In this document: piece after piece, positions 10,301 through 20,758 of the stretch | Layout: each line of letters starts with the position of its first letter | Position numbering within the stretch: position 1 is the stretch's first letter | Assembly: GCA_015501055.1 (NCBI GenBank) | Contig: JADNYV010000427.1 | Coordinates: forward strand, 1-29,614 | Reading direction: 5' to 3' | Source: Mucidula mucida | Taxonomy: Eukaryota > Basidiomycota > Agaricomycetes > Agaricales > Physalacriaceae | DNA length: 29,614 bases | The notes under the pieces: generated by a model | Seen by the model: only the letters and a program-made list of their open reading frames with translations | Told to the model about the DNA's origin: nothing | Database searches by the model: none | Position numbers and translations under genes: made by a program

Positions 10301-13184
10301 ATGGCAGATATCGTCGATAGCAATACCGCGCCGCGGACTCCCGTCACCGCCGACACTACTCCTTCGCCTGCGAATCCAACGACACCACCCCAGACTCATA
10401 CCTGGAACGACGCCAACGCCCAGAACCAAACACCAGTTGTCAGGAAAGTTGCTGGTACAGACCGCTTCTCAGTCGACGACGAGAGGCGCATTATGAAGCA
10501 ACAGTATATCAGAGTTGCCGAAGAGACTCAAGGCCATTACCTTGTCGGAATGGACCCAGAGGAGTTTATGCAAACATTTTTGCCGTGGAACGCCGATACG
10601 CCAGCCGCCTACCGAACCAAATCCATTCCAGAGGAACGCCTCAGAGACCTACACCGCATGGCCTCTAAAAAGCCCGAGAAAGCAATGTATGGTGCTTTTG
10701 TACGTGTTGTATTCTTTTCGCGACATCAATGTTGTACTGACTGCTTTGTAGACAGCCGCTCTTCAAGGCTGGCCGATTGAAAAGAAGGAGGAAGCGAATG
10801 GCGCCAACGTTATCGTGACCAAGTTTGGCGAATATCGGAAACCCGACGGAGAGTGTCGAAACCTTGCCGTTGACATGGGACATTATACAGAGGATAATCT
10901 GCCCGCCAAGAACGCCACTGTTCATCGCTTGATGGAAACCAACGTCGAATTCAAGCCTTCTGCCTCCGACGATCCGTTTGTGGACCCACCTGAGACAACC
11001 ACTGCCGGCGCACCAATTGGAAACAGCGATACTGTCAGTGAGGTGGAGGAGGACAATGTCAACTATGACTCTTTTGCTGATGCTGCTGCCGGCGCCCCTC
11101 CCCTCAGCCAACCCTCCTCCGGCTATTCTTCACCTAGCATCTCTACCGGTGCTGCGGTTTCCTCGTCGGCTGAATCTGCCGTTCTTGACGTCCCCATCAC
11201 GGCGAACGACTGGCCTGGCGAGAGTAAATTGGTGCACGGCAAGGAAACCCGCGGCCAGATCGCCTCGTACGCCGGCATCACCATGTTCTTGTCCTACCGC
11301 AAGCATTTTATGAGTGTGGTGGTCTTCGGCAGATTTGCGAGGTTGATTTTCTGGGACCGTCGCGGCGCTGTTGTCTCTCGGCGCATCAAATACCAGGAGA
11401 CCGACGGAGAAAAAACCTTGTTCAAGTTCTACCTCCGGTTCTCGCAGCTCACTGCTGAGCAGCGTGGTTACGATCCCACAGTGGTCGAGGTACCTCCCAC
11501 CGATCCAGACGCCGAGGCTGCCCTGGTGCAGTTCAAGAAGTACGACAGAGACATGTGGCATTGCAACGCGCAGATGAGGTCGTGCACTGAAGCAATGGGC
11601 GTAACGCTCCCGGAAGACCGCTTCCTGCGCATGACTGTCAAATTTGGCAACAGCGCCGAGCGGTCCTTCATTGTTCCTGCACCTGTTTTCGAGGATACGT
11701 GCATCTCCCCATTCTCGCGCTCGACGCGGCGCTCTTTAGCGTACGATTGTGCCTTTACCTCGAATCCTGGCAAAGATTGTCAGCAGTCGAAGAAATCCAA
11801 GCACGATAGTCTCCTTTTCATGAAGGATTATTGGCGTGAGGAGTCACTCCGCACGCGACCCGAGGCAGAGATCTACGATATTCTTGCGGAGAAAAAGGTC
11901 CCGCATGTTGCTACGATGGTCGTTGGTGGTGATGTCGAGGGCATGCGAACAAAGACGCACGAACCGCGTTTACAGCTCAGTTCGGCGTATCCACCCACTA
12001 TCCGCAAATACTTCCGCCTGGAAAACCCTCTTCAATGCCACCGCCTCTTCCTCGACACCATCGCCCGCGATCTCAGCGCTTTCGGGAATTGTAAAGTCTT
12101 AGTCAATTGTATTGCCGACGCCATGGAAGGTATGCTCATCATCGCCCTCTGACTTTCTCGATGTTTATTATTTCTCAGCTGCCCAATGTGCTTTCGATTT
12201 AGCTCGTATCCTACATCGAGACATCAGTAGCGGGAATATCATGATTACTCCCACGCACGAAGGACTTCTCATCGATTGGGACCTCTGCATAGTTTTGGAC
12301 TTTGAAGGACATACTCATCGCCCAGGACGCACGGTATGTATCCACATAGGTCTACTTGTGCTCCTCTCTAATATATTCGTTAGGGCACTTGGCAATTCAT
12401 GTCAATCAACCTCCTGCAAGGCGGGAAAGACAAGCAATCCGTTGTTCACACTCTAGACGACGATAGGGAGTCTGCGTTTTGGGTCCTGGTCTATGTCGCG
12501 CTGCGATACCTGAAGCACGATATGCCATCCAATGATCTTTACGATAGGCTTCTGTTGCTATTCGACCACCACACAGTCGACGCCTTTGGCCGACAGACTG
12601 GCGGCCACCAGAAGACCCTGGTGTTGCCCTATTGTGCCGACGATTCCTGTGGCCTCGCACAGTTCGATGTACCGGGATTCAACGACTTGTTGACGGACCT
12701 AGCTGGAATCCTACTCGTTCGATACAGGCAACCGTCAGCTAAAGACTTTGAGGCATATGAGGTCAAACGAGCAAAACTGGCGCAATGGGGCATAGTAGAT
12801 GATCGGGATTCTGTTGCGATCTATCAGGCGAAGCTGGAACGCCGTGCCAATCCGAGGTGGCTATACGAGACTCTGCGTCATCACGCCAGTCTCATCCCGC
12901 TTCCCGCACAACGCTCTCCTCCAGTGACGGAAGATGCTTCTAGTCGCAAGGCGAAACGTCGCTTGGAGGAAGTGACTTCTCACCCCATCACATACGACTT
13001 TCACGAAAATGAACTCCTTTCTTCCAAAGTGGAGAATGGCACAAAGAGGCTGAAAACTATCAGTCTGAAGCACATGAACGAGCGATTGGAGGGTATGGGC
13101 GCGCGGTCGTTTAATTCGCGACCCGCGGAAGACAAGGAGCCTGAGTCCAAGAGGCTCAAACTAGATGAGTCGGATGAGTCGTAA
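10301..13184 (+). CDS. FunK1-type fungal protein kinase, copy B (910 aa, 4 exons)
   Basis: Exons are 10301-10699, 10752-12129, 12179-12333 and 12384-13184 (TAA). Intron 1 has a CTGAC branch point 11 bases before its AG, and all introns are GT-AG. The start ATG has an A-rich leader (TTTTCACAATGG), and a TATA box lies 65 bases upstream. Domain order: Pro/Thr-rich N-terminus, FunK1 N-lobe signature (RGQIASY, then LIFWDRRG at about 331-338), Lys 491 and Glu 506, catalytic loop HRD 605-607 with Asn 612, DWD 625-627, and an activation segment ending GTWQFMS. All residues expected for phosphotransfer are present, so the protein is probably active (inference). The family DWD in place of DFG is usual for FunK1. 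It carries the B/C version of the patch. No signal peptide or membrane segment is apparent. Confidence 0.92.
12621..12837 (+). other. divergent C-lobe patch, version B/C, in kinase B exon 4
   Basis: The alternative version of the patch, shared with copy C (23304-23519). It has more charged residues near its end (YEVKRAKLAQWG) than the A/D version (RYEARLAAGG). Borders are abrupt on both sides. Confidence 0.85.
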
Positions 13185-13505
13185 ATATGTTTTAGTCGGA
13201 TATCTTAGAGATTCGCTGGTAGCTATACATGTAGATAGGATCCAAGCAGCGTTGTTCAAAGTATTCAAATTGTCGTTTGTTCATCCAATTTTTCGTTGGC
13301 GAAGACAAGATTGACCTCAGAATACAGCGGCGATGGCGCACAACTCGAAGCGCCATTCTGGGCCGGCGACAAGCAACACATCGCGAAGGCAGTACATGAC
13401 GTTCGTCATCCATTCTTTCCGTTCTGACAAGAACGTCCGCTGCGAGGGACTCGACGCAGCCCAGGTAGATTACTAGTAAAGGTGCACTCGATTCCGAGCC
13501 GAAGA

Positions 13506-13513
13506 TATAAAAA
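13506..13513 (+). promoter_or_regulatory. TATA-like site 320 bases after the kinase B stop
   Basis: TATAAAAA directed towards gene Y. It is conserved in all four flanks: 6653-6660 (minus), here, 22625-22632 (minus) and 29458-29465 (plus). It could drive Y or an unannotated transcript. Confidence 0.35.
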
Positions 13514-13966
13514 CCTGAGGGGAACCCCCAAGTCTGATGTCTGCCGCCTCGCTTGCAGAAGCCCAGATCTCTTAGTCATTGGTTTACTTTGAGGAGACAG
13601 GTGAGACTGGACTGAACTGTCGGGAAATTGGTCATTGCGCCACACCGGGACCAGTCTGCCAACACCCTTCAAGGGAATCAAAAAATTCTTATTTCGGCCG
13701 TTATAATCAGTAGTCACAGCTAGCCCAAGGCGCATGCATTTGATATCGTTCTGTCGAAGCTGTAAAGCACACGTTTACTATACACTATTTAATTGTGTGA
13801 AAAACGGCGCCAGAGTCCGTTGAATCTCACTACTTCAAAGCAAAGTAAGTTTTCATCGAATGAATTCCTCAGGTTTACTTCACCTACGAACGAATGGGAT
13901 AAAGAGTGAACTCATGTAGCAAGAAACGCAGCATGCATACAAAGTAAATCCTCAAAGCTGAAAAAA

Positions 13967-13988
13967 GCTGTCACTAGCCCGTGACAGC
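13967..13988. repeat. hairpin GCTGTCAC-6-GTGACAGC beside an A/T run
   Basis: Perfect 8-base stem with a 6-base loop (TAGCCC), preceded by six A, which become TTTTTT after the stem on the other strand. The right half overlaps a possible splice acceptor (GTGACAG). Function unknown. Confidence 0.7.
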
Positions 13989-14376
13989 AACCGCCGCCAT
14001 CAACTGACAGTGATTCAACTCTACCCGAAACACGGCAAAGGTCCGCTCACAAATCATCCTGGAAGCGCCCTGGAAGCGCCCCGTCGAACAATCCTATCAA
14101 TGGAAACTCGTTTGTTTCCAAGGCCATAGAGACTCATGATATAACCCTCTCCAGAGAAACGATTTCCGAATACCACTCTCTCCGTGTCGACCAGGACTAC
14201 GCGTACACGCATAGCGTCTCTATAATCTGGTCGGCGGCCAGCACATCTCCACCTCGCTGAAGGCCAACGTGAAGCAGGTAGTCGTCTTGCTGAGGATGAA
14301 CATCTTGATAGAAAAGCTTGTCGCGTCTCCAATGTCCTTGATCTCCACGATCTCCAGAAACTAGCCAGAGGTATTA

Positions 14377-14400
14377 GATCAGCGTGAGCTCACGCTGATC
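14377..14400. repeat. perfect 24-base palindrome GATCAGCGTGAG|CTCACGCTGATC
   Basis: Twelve bases are followed directly by their exact reverse complement with no loop. It lies inside the 842-base segment. It could be a binding site for a dimeric factor or a recombination remnant; the sequence alone does not decide. Confidence 0.9.
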
Positions 14401-14684
14401 TTCAACAATCCCCGGTGACTAGCGCCAAGGGTAAGTGTTGGGCAAGGACGTGTGATGCAGATAATCGCTAGTTTGAGGGCAATCTCGGGAGAGATAATAT
14501 AATAATGGTGAGCTAAAGTGTTGACATGAAGCAAAATAGTAGGAGTACCTTGCGTCGTTGATGAAGATGGCGCCAACCAGAAGACAAGGTACAGGAAGAG
14601 AGGAAAAGGATGATGTCAGAGGGAATTTGAAGCCAACATACTAAGACCACTATTTGGCTTCACGTACAATGACCAGCTTAAAAA

Positions 14685-15138
14685 CTTACTGGACGAGCCC
14701 TTCGTATTCGCCTTGTGAATTTATTCGGAAGGACAGAGTGTGGCGCAGGTGGTTACAACGTGACCGCAAAAGAAGAACATACAGTCAATCGCGGTAAATA
14801 TTCGCCTGATACAAATTGAGGCTCGAATCAACAATAGGGCGAATTCAAATTCTCACCAGTGGGTCGTTCTATCCGTTATAACGAGGGCATACCCCTCGTA
14901 AAGCAAGACAGTGTCCAAACATCCCACATCTACGCGCATCCACTTTATGCAATCTGTCCAAAAAGGTAAGTCTTCCGGACCCACCTCTGGAAATGCCACG
15001 TACAAAACCGAGCGCTCGACTATAGCACCAACATCTCCTACCACCTCAGAAAGTCAGAATCAGCAAAGCGTGAGCAGTATCGGCAGCGCCCCAAGTCATT
15101 TGTCTTTGTCCATTTCGGAGCAGTGGTCTTTGTTCAGG
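14685..15138 (+). other. coding-like exon chain upstream of Y3 (unresolved)
   Basis: A consistent plus-strand frame can be followed through 14685-14793, 14860-14965 and 15026-15138 with introns of 66 and 60 bases. The donor at 14966 (AAAAG|GTAAGT) is close to perfect, and phases 1 and 2 agree. Without further splicing the frame ends at a TGA at 15168-15170; joining it to Y3 needs introns of only 40 and 37 bases, which is short. It could be the 5' part of Y or a separate small gene. Mirror copies lie beside A (about 5861-6313) and C (about 21000-21453). Confidence 0.3.
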
Positions 15139-15379
15139 GTCACCTTCGATTGCCCATGACCACTACTTGAATCACAAGCACATATCTCAAGCGACTCGAG
15201 CGAGTTTCCATTCAGCACCCATCCAAAGAACAGATTTATGGGTCCCACGTTTGACACGAACCTGACGGCGCGCCTCTTGCGTTCGCCATTGCTCTCCCGC
15301 ACCAATATCGATATCCAGCACAACCATTTTACATCGAGTACCACAACCGCAATTCAGAAGCACCGCGCCAACCGACGAG

Positions 15380-16142
15380 ATGGCTGGTGTAATCAATCAC
15401 GGCAAGGAGCTGGATGACGTTAGGCAGACAAAGGGGGTTGACGACTCTGCAACCTCGTCCTCTCTTTCAGACGCCTCAATTACAAGAGCCTATCCAAAAT
15501 TGTTGCACGCGCGCATTACACGTACAAACACCACCATAGGACAGGCAGTCGCGAATGAGCGCCTTGAAGGTGTTATTTCCATATACACACAGGCTTCCTC
15601 CAACGTTAGCGACAACAAAGTTCATCGAGGACCGATGCTCGCCAGGATTGTACGAGGTAGCGTTCGACCTCACGATGAGGGGGCTGTAACAGGACGGTCG
15701 GTGATTCCAAGTGCGACGACAATGGTGGCAGTAAATCAGAGCGTACCTTTTCTTCCAAACGGACGAGCTATTATTCCTGGCTATGTCAACAGCTCCACTA
15801 TTCGACTGTGCCAATTCATTGCGCTCATTGTCTTCACGGCCTTTCATGGATCAGACTCTGCGTACACATACATTCAGCATTTCAATCCCGCAAAGTCAAT
15901 TAGAAACTGACCTTAGATCCAAATTCCTTGACTCCGACGAATGCAGCTCTCTCGCTGCGTTCATCTGGAGGACAAATAACTCCCTAACGGCCCAGAGATA
16001 CTGCATTGGTGGTCTGAAGAACCCAGCAGTATTCCGTTCCATCATGTACCTCTTGTGCAGATTTCCCTCCAAGCTTCCCATCGACCATGAATCATGCCTT
16101 CACGTTCGTCTCTTTGCTCGGGATCAAATAGGACACCGATGA
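15380..16142 (+). CDS. gene Y3, hypothetical protein (235 aa model, 2 exons), only open copy
   Basis: I do not recognise this gene. Model: ATG at 15380 (GACGAGATGG context), exon 1 15380-15861, intron 15862-15916 (55 bases, GTACAC...AG, with an ACTGAC branch point 9 bases before the AG), exon 2 15917-16142 ending TGA. The splice keeps the frame (Ser-Ala to Ser-Lys-Phe). The protein is Ser/Thr-rich at the start and has one hydrophobic segment (LCQFIALIVFTAF) near residue 147 that could span a membrane. The opposite strand also has open stretches, but its frame does not survive the intron. Coding-like exons upstream (14685-15138) may be an extended 5' part. The three other copies carry stop codons, so this may be the last open member or a gene recently lost in the rest. 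Confidence 0.4.
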
Positions 16143-16277
16143 TTGAGTCCTCTGCACGATAGTTTATAAAGGACTTGGAACAGAGCCGCGCGTACGCCTA
16201 ACCATTTGCATGTGCATCGCCTAGCAGAACGTCGCAGCCACATTTTTCCCATTCATATGTGCCCATACCTGTCATTA

Positions 16278-16521
16278 CTGTAGCGTTTCAACCGTAACTT
16301 CACAGCCTGTGACCCATTATGGTCTGAAGTTACAGCAAACAGCTTCACAGACCCTTAAATTGCCTTTTTTGGACAGTTCCGCTTATAGCGGGACCTGAAA
16401 TTTCCTTATTTGGAGGCTCGTGCCTGACCAAAGTGGTCCGTGACCCGTTATGATGTATATATAGCTTCACTTCAAAGACCCCCGTGACCCGTTATGTGAA
16501 TTTGCGGTCGAAACACTACAG
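16278..16521. mobile_element. 244-base MITE-like element, copy 2, with TA duplication
   Basis: Same element at the same site in the left X2 arm, flanked by TA at 16276-16277 and 16522-16523. Being at the identical site as copy 1, it was duplicated with the tandem unit and did not insert twice. Confidence 0.85.
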
Positions 16522-16572
16522 TATCTCCATCCGCTATCCTCTTTGCGCTGTCAATGTCCCTCGCATTCCGGC

Positions 16573-16882
16573 ATGACTAGCCCTAAGCCTTGGAAACAAA
16601 TTACACGGCGTTTCTTTCTGCTGGGGCACGCCAGTAGCAGCAGTCCTTGTCCCGAGAAAGCAGCGCACTCCATTGATTTCCTCGTCGTGGCCGAAAGTCG
16701 AATTCTGCCAGAGATCATGGCGGTTAAGGTCAAAGCTGTATGTACAATTTGGACTCGATCGCCATCACTTGTACCCGACTTCCATCTATGCTCCTCTCAC
16801 TTTAATATTGCTACCGCCACCTCTAATCCTTCTTTTTATCGAATTTCAGTCCTCCAGCTCTCTATTCCGCTGGCTTGTCTGA
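16573..16882 (+). other. second copy of the short open frame at the X arm border
   Basis: Same sequence and signals as 1436-1745, in unit 2. Confidence 0.2.
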
Positions 16883-17144
16883 TGGGTCTTGTGTTCAACT
16901 TACAGTCGGCGCTATGCTTTGAGCTTTCGAAAAATGCATAAATCGGATGGAGCAGCATTGCATGCTTCCTTACAGACAACTTTCCTGCCCCTTGGAAATT
17001 CTGTTAAAGCTCGCGCGGAAATACGAACATTGTCGTATGCCAAAAGCCAAGTACTGCTTTAAACATCTGGCTCCCAGTTGATCAGCCCGACTGATTTGTC
17101 GTAAACTTCACACTGCCGCGTTGGCGTACAAGCGCGTCACATAC

Positions 17145-17683
17145 ATGAACAAGATGGTCGACGACTCTGGCTCAGGCGCGCAGGCCGACACGTCCTAATC
17201 GTAAGTTGCATACTACCGAGTTGCATACTACCCAAATCATCATCATTCACAGTTGAGACCGGTTGGTTCTACCTTGGCCAAGGCGCATTCAACAACATGA
17301 ACGTCGCTCCTACCGGCGTTATCGTCAGCGCCCTGTAAAGCAACTCCCTTTGAGACGTCGCGTCCTGGGAACTCGTCTAGAACGACGCAGGCTCCCAAAA
17401 CCCAAGGACTACTCCCTTGGCGCGGTCCCCAAAAATTCAGACTGCGCCGTTATTCAGCACCAATCCACAGTGGGGTACTCCAAGGTCCCACACAGACTTA
17501 CGGTCTGTAGGCAATTTGCTGCCTAGTGATGCTACCTTCAAAGTCTGGGACGACACTAGTGGTAGGGCAACCAATGGTGGCTCGGTGTGGCAGGCGCTTG
17601 GTATAATATTTCAAGGGGCGCGTGATTCCGATGCCGTCTCATTCTCAGCCGCCGCAGGATTCGTGTTTGCATTTAAACCCTGA
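17145..17683 (+). pseudogene. degenerate unrecognised gene in loop X2
   Basis: Identical structure and same in-frame stops as the copy at 2008-2546. Confidence 0.4.
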
Positions 17684-18588
17684 CAAAGTCCTTGAGATCA
17701 TTTTGTCCAGTACGACCGAGGTAAGGAATGTTTCCTTGTGACTAGTAATATGTTTGATCTCTGATGATGGTTTCAAAGGGCGAGGCTACCTGATCTGAGT
17801 CTCCTGTATAATAGAAGTATCGAGCAATTGGATGCAGAGCCTCTTGCGAGATATGCGAGGGTCTGCGTTCTCGCTGTCGATTTGTCCTGTTTCCCAATAT
17901 ACAATGGCTAACAATTGAGATAGTTCCCTGTTATCACTGGAACTTGCGGGATCATCGTCACAGCTCTGGTCTGTAGATATCCAGAGAGCGTTGTTCAAGG
18001 AACAAATCAGAGAAGATTTCTTAACAGGCTCAGGCTCAGAATCGATGAAGATCGGGATTACTCAGGACTTCCGTCTCTGTCTCAGCCATCATCCTCTTCA
18101 ATGTCCAGAACGCGCTTCCGCTTCCCGACTCCATGGAGAATGAGCGCTACCGCTTAATGCTTGCTGATGTCCGAGTTGGTTTTGTACAGGGCGCTTACTT
18201 CAATTTCTGTGTGAGTGCAAGACTTCTGCTGCTTCTTCAAGATGTGGTAACCAATGAGTATGTCCGAGCGGCGAGGTGTGGTCCGGTTATTATTTTACTC
18301 CAACCACTCTCTTGACAGCTCTCTTGCCTTTTGACAGCACCGGCCACCTGGTAGCAGATGGCAAGCATTGACAGAAATAACATAGATACCCGGCAAATAG
18401 GTCTGAAACAGCAGAATATGAACGCTAGTGCAATGTGCCATATGATTGAAGTGCAACAGGTCGACATTTCTTGTAAAGGACTCTGTTCCACGATATTGAT
18501 AGTGCAATTTTCTCGGCAATATCTCATCCATTGGTTCGAGCCAGTAATACTTATATCAACACAGCTCTAAGCTGACGGACTCCGAACA
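17684..18588. other. loop X2 stretch without a recognisable gene
   Basis: Copy of 2547-3451; nothing further visible. Confidence 0.4.
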
Positions 18589-19561
18589 ATGTCTTCACCC
18601 ACTCACGCGACACCGACTTCTGGCGTTTTCGGAAGGCGATCTTGGCATGCAGTCGCTTCCACCGCCTGTGCAATCCCTTCGTGCTCGCGCCATGAAACCA
18701 GCACAGATGCCAGGATAGTTCCCGGACACAGAGGATATGAAGGTGCTGCGCCTGGTGTATTCTTACTCACTTGACTAAAACTTATATCTCTCTCACCAGG
18801 GAACGTGAGCGTTACAGTCACTAGTAGTCAGTAGCAAGGCTTCTGACCAACAGCACTATGCAGCAGCGATGTCGGCGAACGTGAGGCTCCGCCGGTATCA
18901 TTCAGGATTGATATATTGTCTGGGTTTAACCAAGTGTCGTCTGAATATAATCGCGAGGTGAATGCACCGCCGCCATCGGTACAACTCATACAAGTAGTGT
19001 GGAAGACGTTCTTATGATTTTACTGCAGGCCGCATCTGTGATCGAGGGCTCTGACGAAGACAAAGTTCTGTCCCAATACCAGCACTTGAAGGAGGAGTGG
19101 GAAGATACCAGAAATGTATGCCTTGGCCCTTAGGTCCTCTCTCCACTTTTCCAAAGCTAAATCTTTTCCAAAGAGCTAAGGCAATGTGAAATTCACAGCT
19201 CAGCCTCAGAATGAGGCCAAAAACCCATGGAAAACATGCCTTGACCATCTGGTGAAGCGTGACAAGACCAAATGCAATGCTTGGGGTGAAGACGTTGATA
19301 CCATTCTCATCTTTGTCTGTATCCTTCATCCTTGGGTACAAGTGTTTTCTGATTAGATTGTAGGCGGGTTTGTTTTCCGCGGTGGTCACCGCATTTACGA
19401 TTCATTCCTATAAATGGCTTGAGGCCGATCCAGGCGATACCACAAATATGATACTACAGCACCTTTCTGGACAGCTGGCCGGCACTCAGAGACTGGAATA
19501 TGTGCCAGCTCTGTTTACGATCACTTCATCCGTGCGCCGTATTGATGGAAAGGAGGATTAG
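18589..19561 (+). pseudogene. truncated DUF6535-domain gene, copy in loop X2
   Basis: The segment EDVDTILIF | AGLFSAVVTAFTIHSYKWL followed by DTTNMILQ is characteristic of DUF6535, a domain common in Agaricomycete membrane proteins of unknown function. Supported exons: up to 18978, 19029-19115, 19204-19314 and 19364-19561, with GT-AG introns of 50, 88 and 49 bases and agreeing phases. An ATG at 18589 (MSSPTHATPTSG) may be the start, but the join between it and 18880 is unresolved (a TAG follows the best splice). In family members the Ser-Ser-x-Val-Arg segment leads into transmembrane helices; here the X arm begins at that point (about 19543) and gives a stop after DGKED. All later helices are missing. 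Confidence 0.65.
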
Positions 19562-19860
19562 AGGTGGCGGTAGCAATATTAAAGTGAGAGGAGCATAGAT
19601 GGAAGTCGGGTACAAGTGATGGCGATCAAGTCCGAATCGTACATACAGCTTTGACCTTAACCGCCATGATCTCTGGCAGAATTCGATTTTCGGCCACGAC
19701 GAGGAAATCAATGGAGTGCGCTGCTTTCTTGGGACAAGGACTGCTGCTACTGGCGTGCCCCAGCAGAAAGAAACGCCGTGTAATTTGTTTCCAAGGCTTA
19801 GGGCTAGTCATGCCGGAATGCGAGGGACATTGACAGCGCAAAGAGGATAGCGGATGGAGA

Positions 19861-19862
19861 TA
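19861..19862. other. empty target site of the MITE in the right X2 arm
   Basis: Single TA, as at 4722-4723. Confidence 0.88.
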
Positions 19863-20004
19863 ATGACAGGTATGGGCACATATGAATGGGCAAAATGTGG
19901 CTGCGACGTTCTGCTAGGCGATGCACATGCAAATGGTTAGGCATACGCGCGGCTCTGTTCCAAGTCCTTTATAAACTATCGTGCAGAGGACTCAATCATC
20001 AGTG

Positions 20005-20758
20005 TCATATTTGATTCCGAGCAAAGAGACAAACGTGAAGGCATGATTCATGGTCGATGGGAAGCTTGGAGGGAAATCTGCGCAAGAGGTACACAATGGA
20101 TCAGAATACTGCTGGGTTCTTCAGACCACCAATCCAGTATCTCTGGGCCGTTAGGGAGTTATTTGTCCTCCAGATGAACGCAGCGAGAGAGCTGCATTCG
20201 TCGGAGTCATGGAATTTGGATCTAAGGTCAGTTTCTAATTGACTTTGCGGGATTGAAATGCTGAATGTATGCGTACGCAGAGTCTGATCCATTAAAGGCC
20301 GTGAAGACAACGAGCGTGATCAATTGGCACAGTCAAATAGTGGAGCTGTTGACATAGCCAGGAATAATAGCTCGTCCGTTTGGAAGAAAAGGTATGCTCT
20401 GATTTACTGCCACCGTCGTCGTCGCACTTGGAATCACCGACCGTCCTGTTACATCCCCCTCACCGTGAGGTCGAACGCTACCTCGTACAATCCTGGCGAG
20501 CATTGGTCCTCAATGAACTTTGATGTCGCTAACGTTGGAGGAAGCCTGTGTGTATATGGAAATGACACCTTCAAGGCGCTCATTCGCGACTGCCTGTCCT
20601 GTGGTGGTGTTTGTACGCGTAATGCGCGCGTGCAACAATTTTGGATAGGCTCTTGTAATTGAGGCGTCTGAAAGAGAGCACGAGGTTGCAGAGTTGTCAA
20701 CCCCCTTTGTCTGCCTAACGTCATCCAGCTCCTTGCCGTGATTGATTACACCAGTCAT
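20005..20758 (-). pseudogene. gene Y4, copy of Y with three in-frame stops
   Basis: Virtually identical to Y2 (ATG at 20758, same three stop codons). It is the A-type Y although it lies beside the B-type kinase C; this mismatch defines the recombination point at 21296-21452. Confidence 0.4.

Larger units (their letters stand above)
13771..14612. other. 842-base segment, present beside kinase B
   Basis: Its outer neighbours are contiguous in the kinase A flank (6395/6396). There are no matching terminal repeats and no target duplication, only a shared T at the junction, so loss from the A arm is more likely than insertion into B and C. It contains a 90-codon open frame, an 8-base stem hairpin and a perfect 24-base palindrome. 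Confidence 0.85.
13185..14684. other. 3' flank of kinase B: TATA-like site and 842-base segment, no resolved gene
   Basis: TATAAAAA at 13506-13513 points away from the kinase; an ATG at 13537 after it opens only 12 codons. A short coding-like frame (EYSGDGAQLEAPFWAGDK, about 13319-13372) reads to a TGA near 13430, without a supportable start. A longer frame, 13988-14257 (90 codons, beginning QPPPSTDSDS after an ACAG acceptor), lies in the 842-base segment. None can be joined into a convincing gene. Confidence 0.4.
1..15131. repeat. tandem unit 1 (Y1 - loop X1 - Y2 - kinase A/B pair - flank)
   Basis: Base 1 onward matches 15132 onward, and the match continues through loop X and its right arm with an offset of 15131-15139. 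Beyond that the kinase pair is also repeated but inverted (see the findings). The repeat unit is about 15.1 kb here; the second unit is longer because of an 842-base segment beside kinase C. Substitutions are few in the loop and more frequent in the left X arm. Small single-base length differences cluster in the first 4.6 kb. Confidence 0.9.
4404..16842. repeat. giant inverted repeat 1, kinase A / kinase B head-to-head
   Basis: The left arm runs from 10061 back to about 4404 and the right arm from 10095 to about 16842. They are reverse complements around a 33-base spacer. Each arm carries a promoter, a full FunK1 kinase gene, its 3' flank, gene Y and the X arm. The first hundreds of bases on each side of the centre, including both promoters, appear identical. 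Differences between arms are the divergent C-lobe patch in exon 4, the 842-base segment (right arm only), the 244-base MITE-like insertion (right arm only) and scattered substitutions. Confidence 0.92.
16843..19542. other. loop X2: second copy of the X loop, same orientation as X1
   Basis: This is a near-identical copy of 1706-4403 in direct orientation. Its DUF6535 frame is open across its last exons where X1 has a one-base loss. The gene breaks at the arm border are the same, so they predate duplication of the unit. Confidence 0.88.

Noticed and set aside
13967..13988. Hairpin plus T-run as a bacterial-type terminator
   Set aside because: The window is eukaryotic with spliced genes; such terminators do not apply, and a Pol III gene is not visible next to it.
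13771..14612. The 842-base block as a transposon
   Set aside because: No terminal inverted repeat and no target duplication at either end.
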